From NCBI GenBank assembly GCA_965213775.1, contig CBDCAC010000004.1:1426001-1490000 (forward strand): a DNA stretch of 64,000 bases, written 5' to 3'. Shown in pieces: positions 8,912-16,350 of the stretch (position 1 is its first letter; each line of letters starts with the position of its first letter). Under the pieces are notes generated by a model. It did no database searches. It had not been told where the DNA came from and saw only the letters and a list, made by a program, of their open reading frames with translations. This DNA comes from Lichenicoccus sp965213775 (GTDB taxonomy: Bacteria > Pseudomonadota > Alphaproteobacteria > Acetobacterales > Acetobacteraceae). Position numbers and translations under genes: made by a program.

Positions 8912-9606
8912 CTAGCGGCCTTCCGCCTCATAGTTATGGACGAAATCGGGTGGCAGGTTCGAACCCCACAGATAGAACCCGTCCTCGACCGGGTGGTCGA
9001 TGCCGTCCCAGTCCATCGTCTCGCGTACATAGTCGATGTCGCATGAATATTCCGAGAAGCTGCCCCAAGGATCCTGGGCATAATGGAAGTAGTTCGAGCC
9101 TAGGACGTGGCGGCCGAACCCCCAGCCCTTCATGTAGCCCTTGTCGGCCATCGCCATCGCGCCCAACCCGATATCGTTCAGCGTGGGAACGTCCCAGCTC
9201 AGATGATGAAGCCCGGGGCCGTTCGACTTGGCGAACGCCATCAGGTGGTGATTCGAACCGTGCACGCCATGCATGAAGGCGATCGCGTTCGCCGAGCGAT
9301 CGGAAAGCCGCAGGCCAAGAACGCGGGCGTAGAAGCTGATCGCCCGAGATCTTCCTCGAAGCAGTGAAAAGACACGTGCTGCATGGCCTTGCGAGGTCCA
9401 GCGATCACGCGGCCCCAGCGATAGCCGTCACCCTTGCTGTGCAACCCCAGCGAATTGCCGTCGGCGCGGACCTCGAGACCGAAACAGTCGTAGAATTGCT
9501 GTGCGGTCTCGACCTCCGGCACCGTCAGCACAAACTCGCCGATGGAGTGCACGCCGAGCAAGCCGTTGCGTCGCACGGGCGGTTGATAATGGCCGATTGC
9601 GATCAT
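8912..9606 (-). pseudogene. Extradiol-type VOC dioxygenase, one frameshift
   Basis: Two overlapping minus-strand frames together encode one vicinal-oxygen-chelate protein of about 231 residues. The first frame (from 9606) gives the N-terminal module and ends correctly at HCFEEDLG. The sequence then continues in another frame as AISFYARVLGLRLSDRSANA and on through HHLMAFAKSNGPGLHHLSWDV and SFSEYSCDIDYV to the stop at 8912. The junction near 9345 is explained by one missing base after GG. The putative metal ligands are the His of QHVSF, the His of LHHLSW and the Glu of SEYS, the 2-His-1-Glu pattern of type I extradiol enzymes. It is the first gene of the catabolic operon. A sequencing error is as likely as a real mutation. 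Confidence 0.75.
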
Positions 9607-9687
9607 GAGGGCGTCCCTCGGTTGCTGAGCCTCGCGGCTGCTCCGTTTGGTGTCTAACTGAGCCGGAAGCCACCTGAAACCAATAAA

Positions 9688-9697
9688 AATACATTTT
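9688..9697. promoter_or_regulatory. Candidate operator half-site AATACATTTT upstream of the catabolic operon
   Basis: The 10-base word AATACATTTT lies 82 bases before the dioxygenase start, in an AT-rich patch (9682-9701) that stands out in this GC-rich DNA. The same word recurs in the palindrome in front of the GntR gene. GntR/FCD proteins commonly control their own gene and a neighbouring operon through shared sites. The role as operator is inference. Confidence 0.4.
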
Positions 9698-9754
9698 TTA
9701 AGGGCCTGGATGCCGGCGACGAGTTTCCGCGTCGGGGCATCGTCCCGCTGCCCG

Positions 9755-10441
9755 CTAGGCGACCAGCTTCACCAGTTCGTCGGCCGACCTGAGCAGCACC
9801 CTCGTCGTCTCGCGGATGTGCTCATCGAGCGCCGCTATCGCCTTGTCGGCATCGCGGTCGAGCGCTGCGAGCAGCAGGCCACGATGCTCAAGCTCCACGT
9901 CGCGAACCTCGTTGGCCAGCGGCACCGAGAGACGTCTGTAGCGTTCGGACTGCGCGTAGAGCTGGCGCCTGACATAGAGCAGGGTGTGGTTCGGGCAGCC
10001 TGCCACCAGCGCCTCGTGAAACACCCCGTGCGCCTTGGCCCACGCCTCGCTCAGGTGCCCTGGATCCTCCGCCTCGCGCATCGCCGTGCGCCGCAGCCGG
10101 TGGGCCGAGCTGAGCAGGCGCTCCTCCCACGAGAGGTCACCATGCAGGATCGCCATGCGAAGGCAGAGGCATTCGATCTCGACCCGCGCGACCGTCAGGT
10201 CCGTCAGCTCCTCCGCCGAGATGCTCGCAGCCTGGAAGCCCCGCTGCGGTTCGGAAGTCACCAGCCCTTCGGCCGAGAGCCTGGACAAGGCCTCGCGCAC
10301 GGCTCCGGAACTCGCGCCGTGCCGATCGCACAGCATCGAAATCCGCAGCTTCTCGCCGGGCCGCGTGCGACATGCGAGCAGGTCGGCGCGCACGGCTCGG
10401 TAGACTGCCTCCGTAAGGCTTCCCGGCAGATCGAATGACAT
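9755..10441 (-). CDS. GntR-family regulator with FCD domain
   Basis: This is a DNA-binding regulator of 228 residues. A winged helix-turn-helix occupies about residues 5-70 (LTEAVYRAVRADLLACR, then CDRHGASSGAVREALSRLSAEGLV). An all-helical FCD ligand domain follows, with the usual acidic/His metal-ligand pattern (ARVEIECLCLR, AHGVFHEALVAG, EHRGLLLAALDRD, DEHI). The ATG at 10441 is chosen because it gives the normal family N-terminus. An alternative ATG at 10483 adds 14 residues, but it would lie inside the AT-rich palindrome thought to be its operator. The gene lies 148 bp from the first gene of the catabolic operon and is transcribed in the same direction, so it likely senses a substrate or intermediate of that pathway. 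Confidence 0.88.
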   Translation of the reverse strand: MSFDLPGSLTEAVYRAVRADLLACRTRPGEKLRISMLCDRHGASSGAVREALSRLSAEGLVTSEPQRGFQAASISAEELTDLTVARVEIECLCLRMAILHGDLSWEERLLSSAHRLRRTAMREAEDPGHLSEAWAKAHGVFHEALVAGCPNHTLLYVRRQLYAQSERYRRLSVPLANEVRDVELEHRGLLLAALDRDADKAIAALDEHIRETTRVLLRSADELVKLVA

Positions 10442-10476
10442 GAGGCTGGCCGTAGCAGAGCGGCGCCCCGACAGCA

Positions 10477-10503
10477 AATACATTTTATGATAATAAAAGT
10501 ATT
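10477..10503. promoter_or_regulatory. AT-rich imperfect palindrome, candidate GntR operator
   Basis: The left arm AATACATTTTAT and the right arm AATAAAAGTATT form an imperfect inverted repeat just upstream of the GntR gene. The left arm contains the same AATACATTTT word found upstream of the dioxygenase operon. It sits in an otherwise featureless 311-base gap (10442-10752) between the regulator and the divergently transcribed porin, so it could serve both promoters. Function is inferred from position and symmetry. Confidence 0.45.
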
Positions 10504-10752
10504 GGACGCAACCACTCGATCGTGGAGTTCGCGGGCGACGCTCCAGCTCGCAGGCTTACCGGTCGCGAGATCCCCGGGCCTGACGCGTGGCCTCAGAGGT
10601 CATCGTCCCGGTCGCAGCTGAGCCGGCCCATGTTGAAGCGGGGGCAAGAAGGAGGGGTGAGACCATCGGGCCGCCGAACGGCCGCAGGGCGACATCAGCG
10701 AAGATCTGAAGGCGGCAACAGACCGTCCGTACAATCTGGAGAGGAAAACGAT

Positions 10753-12228
10753 ATGCGGCAAAGCGCACGATGGGCGCCTGCCTGGGCGATTCTCGTCGCC
10801 GGCCTGCTTCCCCTGGCCGCTCACGCGGGCGATCAGTCTCAAGTCAATCTCGTTCCCGCCTTCGCCGCTCAGGGCCAGGATACGGCGGTGATCCTGGCAC
10901 AGGCGTTACCGCAGGCGGCGCCGACCAGCGGTCCCAGCCCGGGGAATGGCGGCAGCGCGTCCGGGATCTCGACCAACCCGAGCAACAACACGACCGGCGT
11001 GCTGGCATCCCGGGCCTTGCCGCTGCCGATCTCGGGTCCGCCGCTGATCGGCCCGTTCCCCTCGGTAGGGCGGACATTGCTCGATATCGGCATCGATGTT
11101 CATGGCATCGCCTTCGACCATTTCCGAGCGAATCCGACCGCCGGCAATATCACCGGACAGACCTATAATCTCGCTGCGCTGGCGCCGGTGATCGATTTCG
11201 ACCTCGGCAAGATCCTCGGCCTCACCAGGGGCAACATCCACACCCAGATCACCATGTTCGGCCTCAGGAGCAACATCCCCAACATCATCACCGACGTCGG
11301 CGGCTTCCTGACCGGGTTCCAGACGACGCCGGATCCCAGCACCGCCTCCATCGTCCTGTCCGTGCTGACCTATGAGCAGAAACTTCTCGACGGCAAGCTG
11401 TCCATCGAGGCGGGAAGAACGAATGCCTACCAGTATTTCCTGCTGCCGAACGGACTCGACTTCTTCAACGACTTCTCCAGCACGTTCAACTTAGATGGCG
11501 ACTTCAACTCGAATCCGTTCCCGGTGTGGGGCGGTCGCGCCACCTATCACTTCACGCCGAACAACTCCGGGGCGCAGATCCTCGGCGAGGTCGCCTATCG
11601 CAGCGAGTTCGACAGTGCCGATTATCCGGCCAATTTCGAGCTGGGTACGGAATGGAACACGCGGCATGGAACGTACAACATCAAGGGCGCCGTGGTGCTG
11701 GCGACACCCTTCAACCAGGCGACCGACTACCATGGCGGCGGCATCCTGTTCTTCGAAGGGAGAGCAGGTTCTCTGGCGTGGCGCCAAGCAGCCATTCGGT
11801 CCTCCGGCCAACATCGCGCTGTGGGGGTCGGTGGACGCGTCGCTGGACAAGCCGCAGCCGATCGACATGGACGCCGTGATGGGCGTGAACTTCACGGGGT
11901 TCCCTCCGCGAAGGCCGTTCGACGCCTTCGGCATCGATGCGCACTATCAACGCCTGAGCGCCATCGAAGCCAACTACGAGACGCAGACCCAGACGATCTT
12001 CGCCGGTCCCGGATCCCGGCAGCGTCGCGACAACTACGCCTTCGAGGCCGTCGCCAACATCCTGGTGGCGCCGTGGCTCGAGATCGACCCGCTCGTGCAG
12101 TATTTCGTCAGTCCGGACAACCTGTTCGATCCGGCGCAGAGAAGACGTCCGAGCGATGGCTTCGAAGCGGGGACGTTCGCCATCAACCGTTGGGGCATCT
12201 GCTCGGCACCAGCAACAAGCCCTTCTAG
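10753..12228 (+). pseudogene. OprB-like carbohydrate porin with two compensating frameshifts
   Basis: The ATG at 10753 is preceded by GGAGAGGA and starts a signal peptide (RQSARWAPAWAILVAGLLPLAAHA). An outer-membrane protein of the carbohydrate-selective porin (OprB) type follows, rich in aromatic beta-strand segments such as LSIEAGRTNAYQYF and NPFPVWGGRATYHF. The frame is lost at GGG near 11758-11760: dropping one G restores FFEGEQVLWRGAKQPFG in the next frame. That frame runs on through DAVMGVNFTGFPPR and VANILVAPWLEIDPLVQYF. Near 12187 one C is missing, and restoring it returns to the first frame with the end LGHLLGTSNKPF and a stop at 12228. Two compensating homopolymer indels suggest assembly error more than decay. 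Confidence 0.75.
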
Positions 12229-12307
12229 GATCTGCCGACATGCCCTTGATCCAGAGCATTGAAGCCAGCTCGACGATTTTCGATCGGGAGCATGTCGACC
12301 GGTGCGG

Positions 12308-13456
12308 TCACAGCAGGAGGCAGACGAGGTAGCCGATCGCGCCGACGAACCAGATCGCCCCGGGAAGGGTGACCTGGGTCGTGGCGAAGGCCGCGGTCGC
12401 GACGATCGGGCCGATCACGGAGGCGAGGTTGCCCACGCTGGAAAGCGTGCCCTGCAACTCGCCCTGCCGGTCCTCGCCTGCGGCGCGGGAGAGTTCAGCC
12501 TGCAGGGCCGGTGTCCCGATGCTGCCGGTCGCGAGCAGCGGCATGATGGCGAATGGCATCCAGCCTCGGCTGGACAAGCCCATCAGCAGATTGCCGATGG
12601 CGTCCGAGAGCATGCCGAAGCGCAGGGTGTTGCGGGTTCCCAGACGGGCGGTCAGCGGGCCGACGAGGAAGGCCTGGGACAGGAAGAACAGCAGCCCGAA
12701 GCACGCGAACGACCAGCCGACCAGGGAGGGCGTCCAGTCATAGCGAGCCTGGCCATAGAGAACCCAAAGTGCCGCGGGGATCTGCCCGAGCAGGCAGATC
12801 GCGCAGTAGATCATGATCGACGAGCCCAGCGTGCGGAAGCTGCCGAGCCATGCCAGGGCGGCGAAGGGATTGAGCTGAGACAGGCGCCACGACGCTCGAC
12901 GGCGCTCGCGCACGGGTTCGGGCATCAGGGCGACCGCCAGCGCCAGGTTGACGCCGTTGAACAGCGCCGCGGCCAGGAAGGGCAGCACGGGTGAGATCTG
13001 GCCGAGCGTGCCGCCGAGTGCCGGGCCGCCGATCCAGCCGATGCCGAGGGCGGCGTTCATGGCGCCGTAGCGCTTCGCCCGATGCGCCGGCGGAGTGAGA
13101 TCGGCGATGGTGGCGGAGATCACGGCGAGGTTGGATGCCGTCATGCCGCCGATGATGCGAGCCAGGTAGAGCAGCCAGAGGGTGGGCGAGAAGCCGGTCA
13201 GCAGATAGTCGAGCGCGCCGCCGGCCAGGGAGAGCAGCAGGATCGGCCGGCGGCCGAAGCGATCGCTGAGCGCCCCCAGGACCGGCGCGAACAGGAACTG
13301 CATCAGGGCGAAGCTGGCGATCAGGGCGCCGTAATGCAGGGTGATGGAGCCGGTGGACAGCCGGCGCAGCACCGTGGGCAAGATCGGCGTGATCAGACCG
13401 ACGCCGATCGCGTCGATCAACGCCGCCAGGTAGAGCACGGCGAGCGGACGGGTCAT
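12308..13456 (-). CDS. MFS transporter, TetA-like drug exporter
   Basis: This is a 12-helix major facilitator of 382 residues. It carries the first-helix motif DAIGVGLITPILPTVLRRL, motif A in the 2-3 loop (GALSDRFGRRPILLL), and LARIIGGMTASNLAV followed by GIGWIGGPALGGTLG (motif C-like), typical of the DHA1/TetA class of proton-driven exporters. It lacks close partners: the porin upstream is on the other strand and DUF2171 follows at its 5' side. The substrate is not predictable, and tetracycline itself should not be assumed. Confidence 0.85.
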   Translation of the reverse strand: MTRPLAVLYLAALIDAIGVGLITPILPTVLRRLSTGSITLHYGALIASFALMQFLFAPVLGALSDRFGRRPILLLSLAGGALDYLLTGFSPTLWLLYLARIIGGMTASNLAVISATIADLTPPAHRAKRYGAMNAALGIGWIGGPALGGTLGQISPVLPFLAAALFNGVNLALAVALMPEPVRERRRASWRLSQLNPFAALAWLGSFRTLGSSIMIYCAICLLGQIPAALWVLYGQARYDWTPSLVGWSFACFGLLFFLSQAFLVGPLTARLGTRNTLRFGMLSDAIGNLLMGLSSRGWMPFAIMPLLATGSIGTPALQAELSRAAGEDRQGELQGTLSSVGNLASVIGPIVATAAFATTQVTLPGAIWFVGAIGYLVCLLL

Positions 13457-13543
13457 GTGTGTCGGGTCGTCGGCAGAGGCGCCATCGAGCCGACCATATG
13501 ATGTCGGCCCGCGGGTCGTCGCCCCGAAGGTCGACGCGCAGGC

Positions 13544-13840
13544 TCAGGAGGCAGCGCCCATGCTGCCCATGCCGTGCGTCGCCTCCGACCCGGTGCTGAT
13601 GGTCGCGAGCTTGCGCGCCCGGTCCGCCTCCATGCCGAGCCGGACCTCGCCCCCCTCGACGGACGCGACCGAACTCACCGGCAGGTAGTGGTGGTGGAGG
13701 CCGGATCCATCGGGATCGTCCTTCTTGGTCAGCTTGATCCGGTCCTCTTCCACCTTGTCGACGGTGCCGACATGGCCGCCGTCGCTGCCGACGACCGGCA
13801 TGTGTTCCGTGATCTGCGAGGCCAGGGCGCTGCCGCTCAT
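13544..13840 (-). CDS. DUF2171 family protein
   Basis: This small protein of 98 residues fits the DUF2171 family (PRC-barrel-like). It shows the characteristic core EHMPVVGSDGGHVGTVDKVEEDRIKLTKKD, then LHHHYLPVSSVASVEGGEVRL. The ATG at 13840 gives the standard family length; the frame stays open far upstream only because of GC bias. Function is unknown. Family members are often stress-linked soluble proteins in alphaproteobacteria. No operon partner is evident. Confidence 0.8.
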   Translation of the reverse strand: MSGSALASQITEHMPVVGSDGGHVGTVDKVEEDRIKLTKKDDPDGSGLHHHYLPVSSVASVEGGEVRLGMEADRARKLATISTGSEATHGMGSMGAAS

Positions 13841-14011
13841 GCCGGTTCTCCACTTTGTTGCGCGAGGTCCAGCAACGGCGGAGGCGCGGCTTGGATCGAC
13901 GTCACACGAAGGCGTTATGCGACCGCCGGCGACCGGCACGGACAGCACGGAGGCCGCGGTTCGTGATGCGCCGGCGGAGCAACCGGGTCGCCTCGTCGGC
14001 GTCGCCACCGC

Positions 14012-14839
14012 ATGCGCGTGCACCACATCAACTGCGGCACCGAATGTCCCTATGGCGGCCACCTGTTCGACGGCCGCACCCCGGGCCTCGGACCGTCCCG
14101 CCTGACCTGCCAGTGCCTGCTGATCGAAACGCCGGAGAGCCTGGTGCTGGTCGATACCGGCTTCGGCACCCGCGACGTGCGCGACCCCCGCCGCCGCATC
14201 GACGGCTTCTTCCGCGCCCTGAACAATATCCGCTTCGATCCGCAGGAGACGGCGGTGGCGCAGATCCGGCGGCTCGGCCTGAACCCGGGCGACGTGCGGC
14301 ACATCGTGCTGACCCACCTGGATTTCGACCACGCCGGCGGACTGGACGACTTCCCCCAGGCCACCGTGCACCTGTTCGAGCCCGAGGCGCGCGCCGCCCG
14401 CGCGCGGCGTTCCCTGCTGGCGCGTCGCAGGTTCCGGCCGCAGCAATGGCGGGATGGCGGTCCGTGGCGGGAATATCCGCTGGCCGGCGAGCGCTGGTTC
14501 GGCTTCGAGACCGTGCGCGGCCTGCAGGGCCTGCCGCCGGAGATCCTGATGGTGCCGCTGCCGGGTCATACCGCCGGACATTGCGGAGTCGCAGTGCAGG
14601 GTCCCGTTGGCTGGAAGCTGCTCGCCGGCGACGCCTATTTCCATCATAGCGAGATCGGTCCGGCCGGCGTGCCGCCGCCACGGGCCGCCCGCCTCTACCA
14701 GGCGATGATGCAGGTGGATCGCGGCCAGCGATGGCGGAACCAGGCGCGGCTGCGCGAGCTGACGCGAGCGCATGGCGACGAGGTCGACGTCTTCTGCTCG
14801 CACGATCCGCACGACATGGACCGCCTCGCCGCCTTCTAG
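14012..14839 (+). CDS. MBL-fold metallo-hydrolase
   Basis: This metallo-beta-lactamase-fold hydrolase has 275 residues. The metal motif is THLDFDHAGG (His102, Asp104, Asp106, His107), so the second His of the classical HxHxDH is Asp, a variant seen in part of this superfamily. A further ligand set is visible in PLPGHTAGHCGV and LLAGDAYFHHSEIG, and the C-terminal VFCSHDPHDMDRLAAF supplies the last His. The layout (LVDTGFG, then the His motif, then PGHTAGH) resembles AHL-lactonase-like and related esterases, but the substrate is unknown. It stands alone on the plus strand. Confidence 0.82.
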   Translation: MRVHHINCGTECPYGGHLFDGRTPGLGPSRLTCQCLLIETPESLVLVDTGFGTRDVRDPRRRIDGFFRALNNIRFDPQETAVAQIRRLGLNPGDVRHIVLTHLDFDHAGGLDDFPQATVHLFEPEARAARARRSLLARRRFRPQQWRDGGPWREYPLAGERWFGFETVRGLQGLPPEILMVPLPGHTAGHCGVAVQGPVGWKLLAGDAYFHHSEIGPAGVPPPRAARLYQAMMQVDRGQRWRNQARLRELTRAHGDEVDVFCSHDPHDMDRLAAF

Positions 14840-14964
14840 CCGCGTCCGCCGGTTTCACGTCGTGGCGAATGCGCCGCCGCCGCACTTTTTTCGGCCGAAA
14901 GCCTTCCAATCTCCGTCAAGTACACCCATCACAACCGTGCCGTTGGCACGATCAGGAGCGAGAC

Positions 14965-15330
14965 ATGCGCAAGCTGATGACGCTGTTGCTGACCGCGACG
15001 ACATTGGCCGGCACCACCCTGGTGGCCCCTCCCGCCATGGCCCAACGCGGCTTCTTTCACGGCGGCTATGGCTATCGCGGCGGCTATGGCTACCGCGGCG
15101 GCTTCGGTTACGGTTACGGCTATCGCGGGTTCGGGTACGGCTTCGGCGGCTTCGGCCTCGGCCTCGCCACGGGTGCCGCCCTGGGTGTCGCCGCGGCGCC
15201 GTTCGGATACGGCTTTCGCGGCTTCTACGGCTATCCCTACGGTTACCCTCGCTTCTACGGCTACCCGTACGGCTACGCGCCCCGGGTGGTCTACGCGCCG
15301 CCGGTGTATGGCTACGGGTACGGCTACTGA
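14965..15330 (+). CDS. Secreted glycine/tyrosine-rich protein
   Basis: This protein of 121 residues begins at an ATG preceded by AGGAGCGA. The first 26 residues are a classical signal peptide (RKLMTLLLTATTLAGTTLVAPPAMA). The mature part is almost entirely Gly, Tyr, Phe, Arg and Pro, in repeats of the GGYGYR and YGYPYGYP type. No domain is recognised. Such low-complexity exported proteins are common in acid-tolerant and soil alphaproteobacteria, and their role is unknown. The gene is convergent with the ceramide operon. A 7-bp inverted repeat (GGTCAGG at 15331, CCTGACC at 15365) between them may form part of a terminator. Confidence 0.7.
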   Translation: MRKLMTLLLTATTLAGTTLVAPPAMAQRGFFHGGYGYRGGYGYRGGFGYGYGYRGFGYGFGGFGLGLATGAALGVAAAPFGYGFRGFYGYPYGYPRFYGYPYGYAPRVVYAPPVYGYGYGY

Positions 15331-15402
15331 GGTCAGGCCGCCTAGGAGCAGGCAAGGGCGCTGCCCTGACCCGCTGCGGCCGGGGCCCCAGACCCCAACT
15401 TC

Positions 15403-16350
15403 CTATCGGATCGTCTGCTCGCGCCACCAAGCGGCGGTTTCGCCTAGGCCGGTCGGCAGGTCCAGGTGCGGCGTCCATAGCTTGCGGGGTGGCTGCAGCG
15501 ACATATCGGACGACCAGTCGCGGTGCAGGATCTCGCTCGCCTTGCCGCGCCCGAACATCGAGGCTTGCCCGGAAAGCCGGGCAAGCCCGTCGCCGGCTCG
15601 GCCGGCGGCCCGCACCAGCAGGTCCGGGACCGGCACGCAGCGGGGCACCCGGCCGAGCGCCTTGCCGGCCTCCCGGAGCAGCTCGCTCCAGCCATAGCCG
15701 TCGGGACGGCCATCGCAGATCTCGTAGACGGCCCGGTCCGGTCCCGCGGCGCTGAGTGCCGCGATCGCGCTAGCGGCATCGCGGGCATGCACCATCGCGA
15801 TGTGCGGTTCCGGACGGGTCGGCCTCGGCGCGACGCGCCCCCGCGCCAGGCGGAACAGGGCGATCCCTTCGCGGTCCCACGGCCCATAGACGACGCAGGG
15901 CCGCACCACCACCCACGACACCGCGTCGAGGGCCGCGATGGCCACCACCTCGCCGGCACGCTTGCTGGCGGCGTAGGCGGAGAGCTGCGGCATCCTCGCC
16001 GCCTGCGAGGAGACCAGCACGAACCGCGCCGCCGCCGCCTCGCGCGCCACGATCGCCGCCAGCCGGCCGGTGCCGTCGCGATTGACCGAGAGGAACTCAC
16101 GCCGGCTGCGCGCCTTGACCAGCCCGGCCACGTGGATCACCGACGAGGCGCCGCGCACCAGGCGCGACAGTGCGGCCGCATCGTCGAGATCCCCGGGCAC
16201 GGTCTCGAAGGCGACGGAGGCCAGCAGCGGATGCGACGGCTCGCTTCGGACGAGCAGCCGCACCCGCCAGCCGGCCGCGTCCAGGGCCGCCACCACGTAG
16301 CGTCCCAGGAACCCGGTGCCGCCGGTCACCGCGGCGAGCGGCGCTGTCAC
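15403..16350 (-). CDS. cerR: NAD-dependent epimerase/dehydratase, probable ceramide reductase (CerR)
   Basis: This is a short-chain extended-SDR protein of 315 residues. It has the Rossmann motif VTGGTGFLGRYVVAAL at the N-terminus, HVAGLVKARSRREFLSVN and the active-site pair VLVSSQAARMPQLSAYAASK (YxxxK). The GTG start at 16350 overlaps the stop of the acyl-AMP ligase gene (GTGA), which decides the start. In Caulobacter crescentus an SDR (CerR) in the same gene company reduces the 3-keto group during ceramide synthesis. Here too the gene follows acyl carrier protein, serine palmitoyltransferase, ceramide synthase and ligase genes. The family call is firm; the CerR role rests on context. Confidence 0.8.
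   Translation of the reverse strand: MTAPLAAVTGGTGFLGRYVVAALDAAGWRVRLLVRSEPSHPLLASVAFETVPGDLDDAAALSRLVRGASSVIHVAGLVKARSRREFLSVNRDGTGRLAAIVAREAAAARFVLVSSQAARMPQLSAYAASKRAGEVVAIAALDAVSWVVVRPCVVYGPWDREGIALFRLARGRVAPRPTRPEPHIAMVHARDAASAIAALSAAGPDRAVYEICDGRPDGYGWSELLREAGKALGRVPRCVPVPDLLVRAAGRAGDGLARLSGQASMFGRGKASEILHRDWSSDMSLQPPRKLWTPHLDLPTGLGETAAWWREQTIR

Noticed and set aside
12308..13456. Tetracycline-resistance gene
   Set aside because: Only the MFS subclass resembles TetA; there is no adjacent TetR-type regulator and substrate cannot be inferred.
14012..14839. Quorum-quenching AHL lactonase
   Set aside because: The fold and general layout fit, but the HxDxDH variant motif and lack of context do not justify the specific activity.
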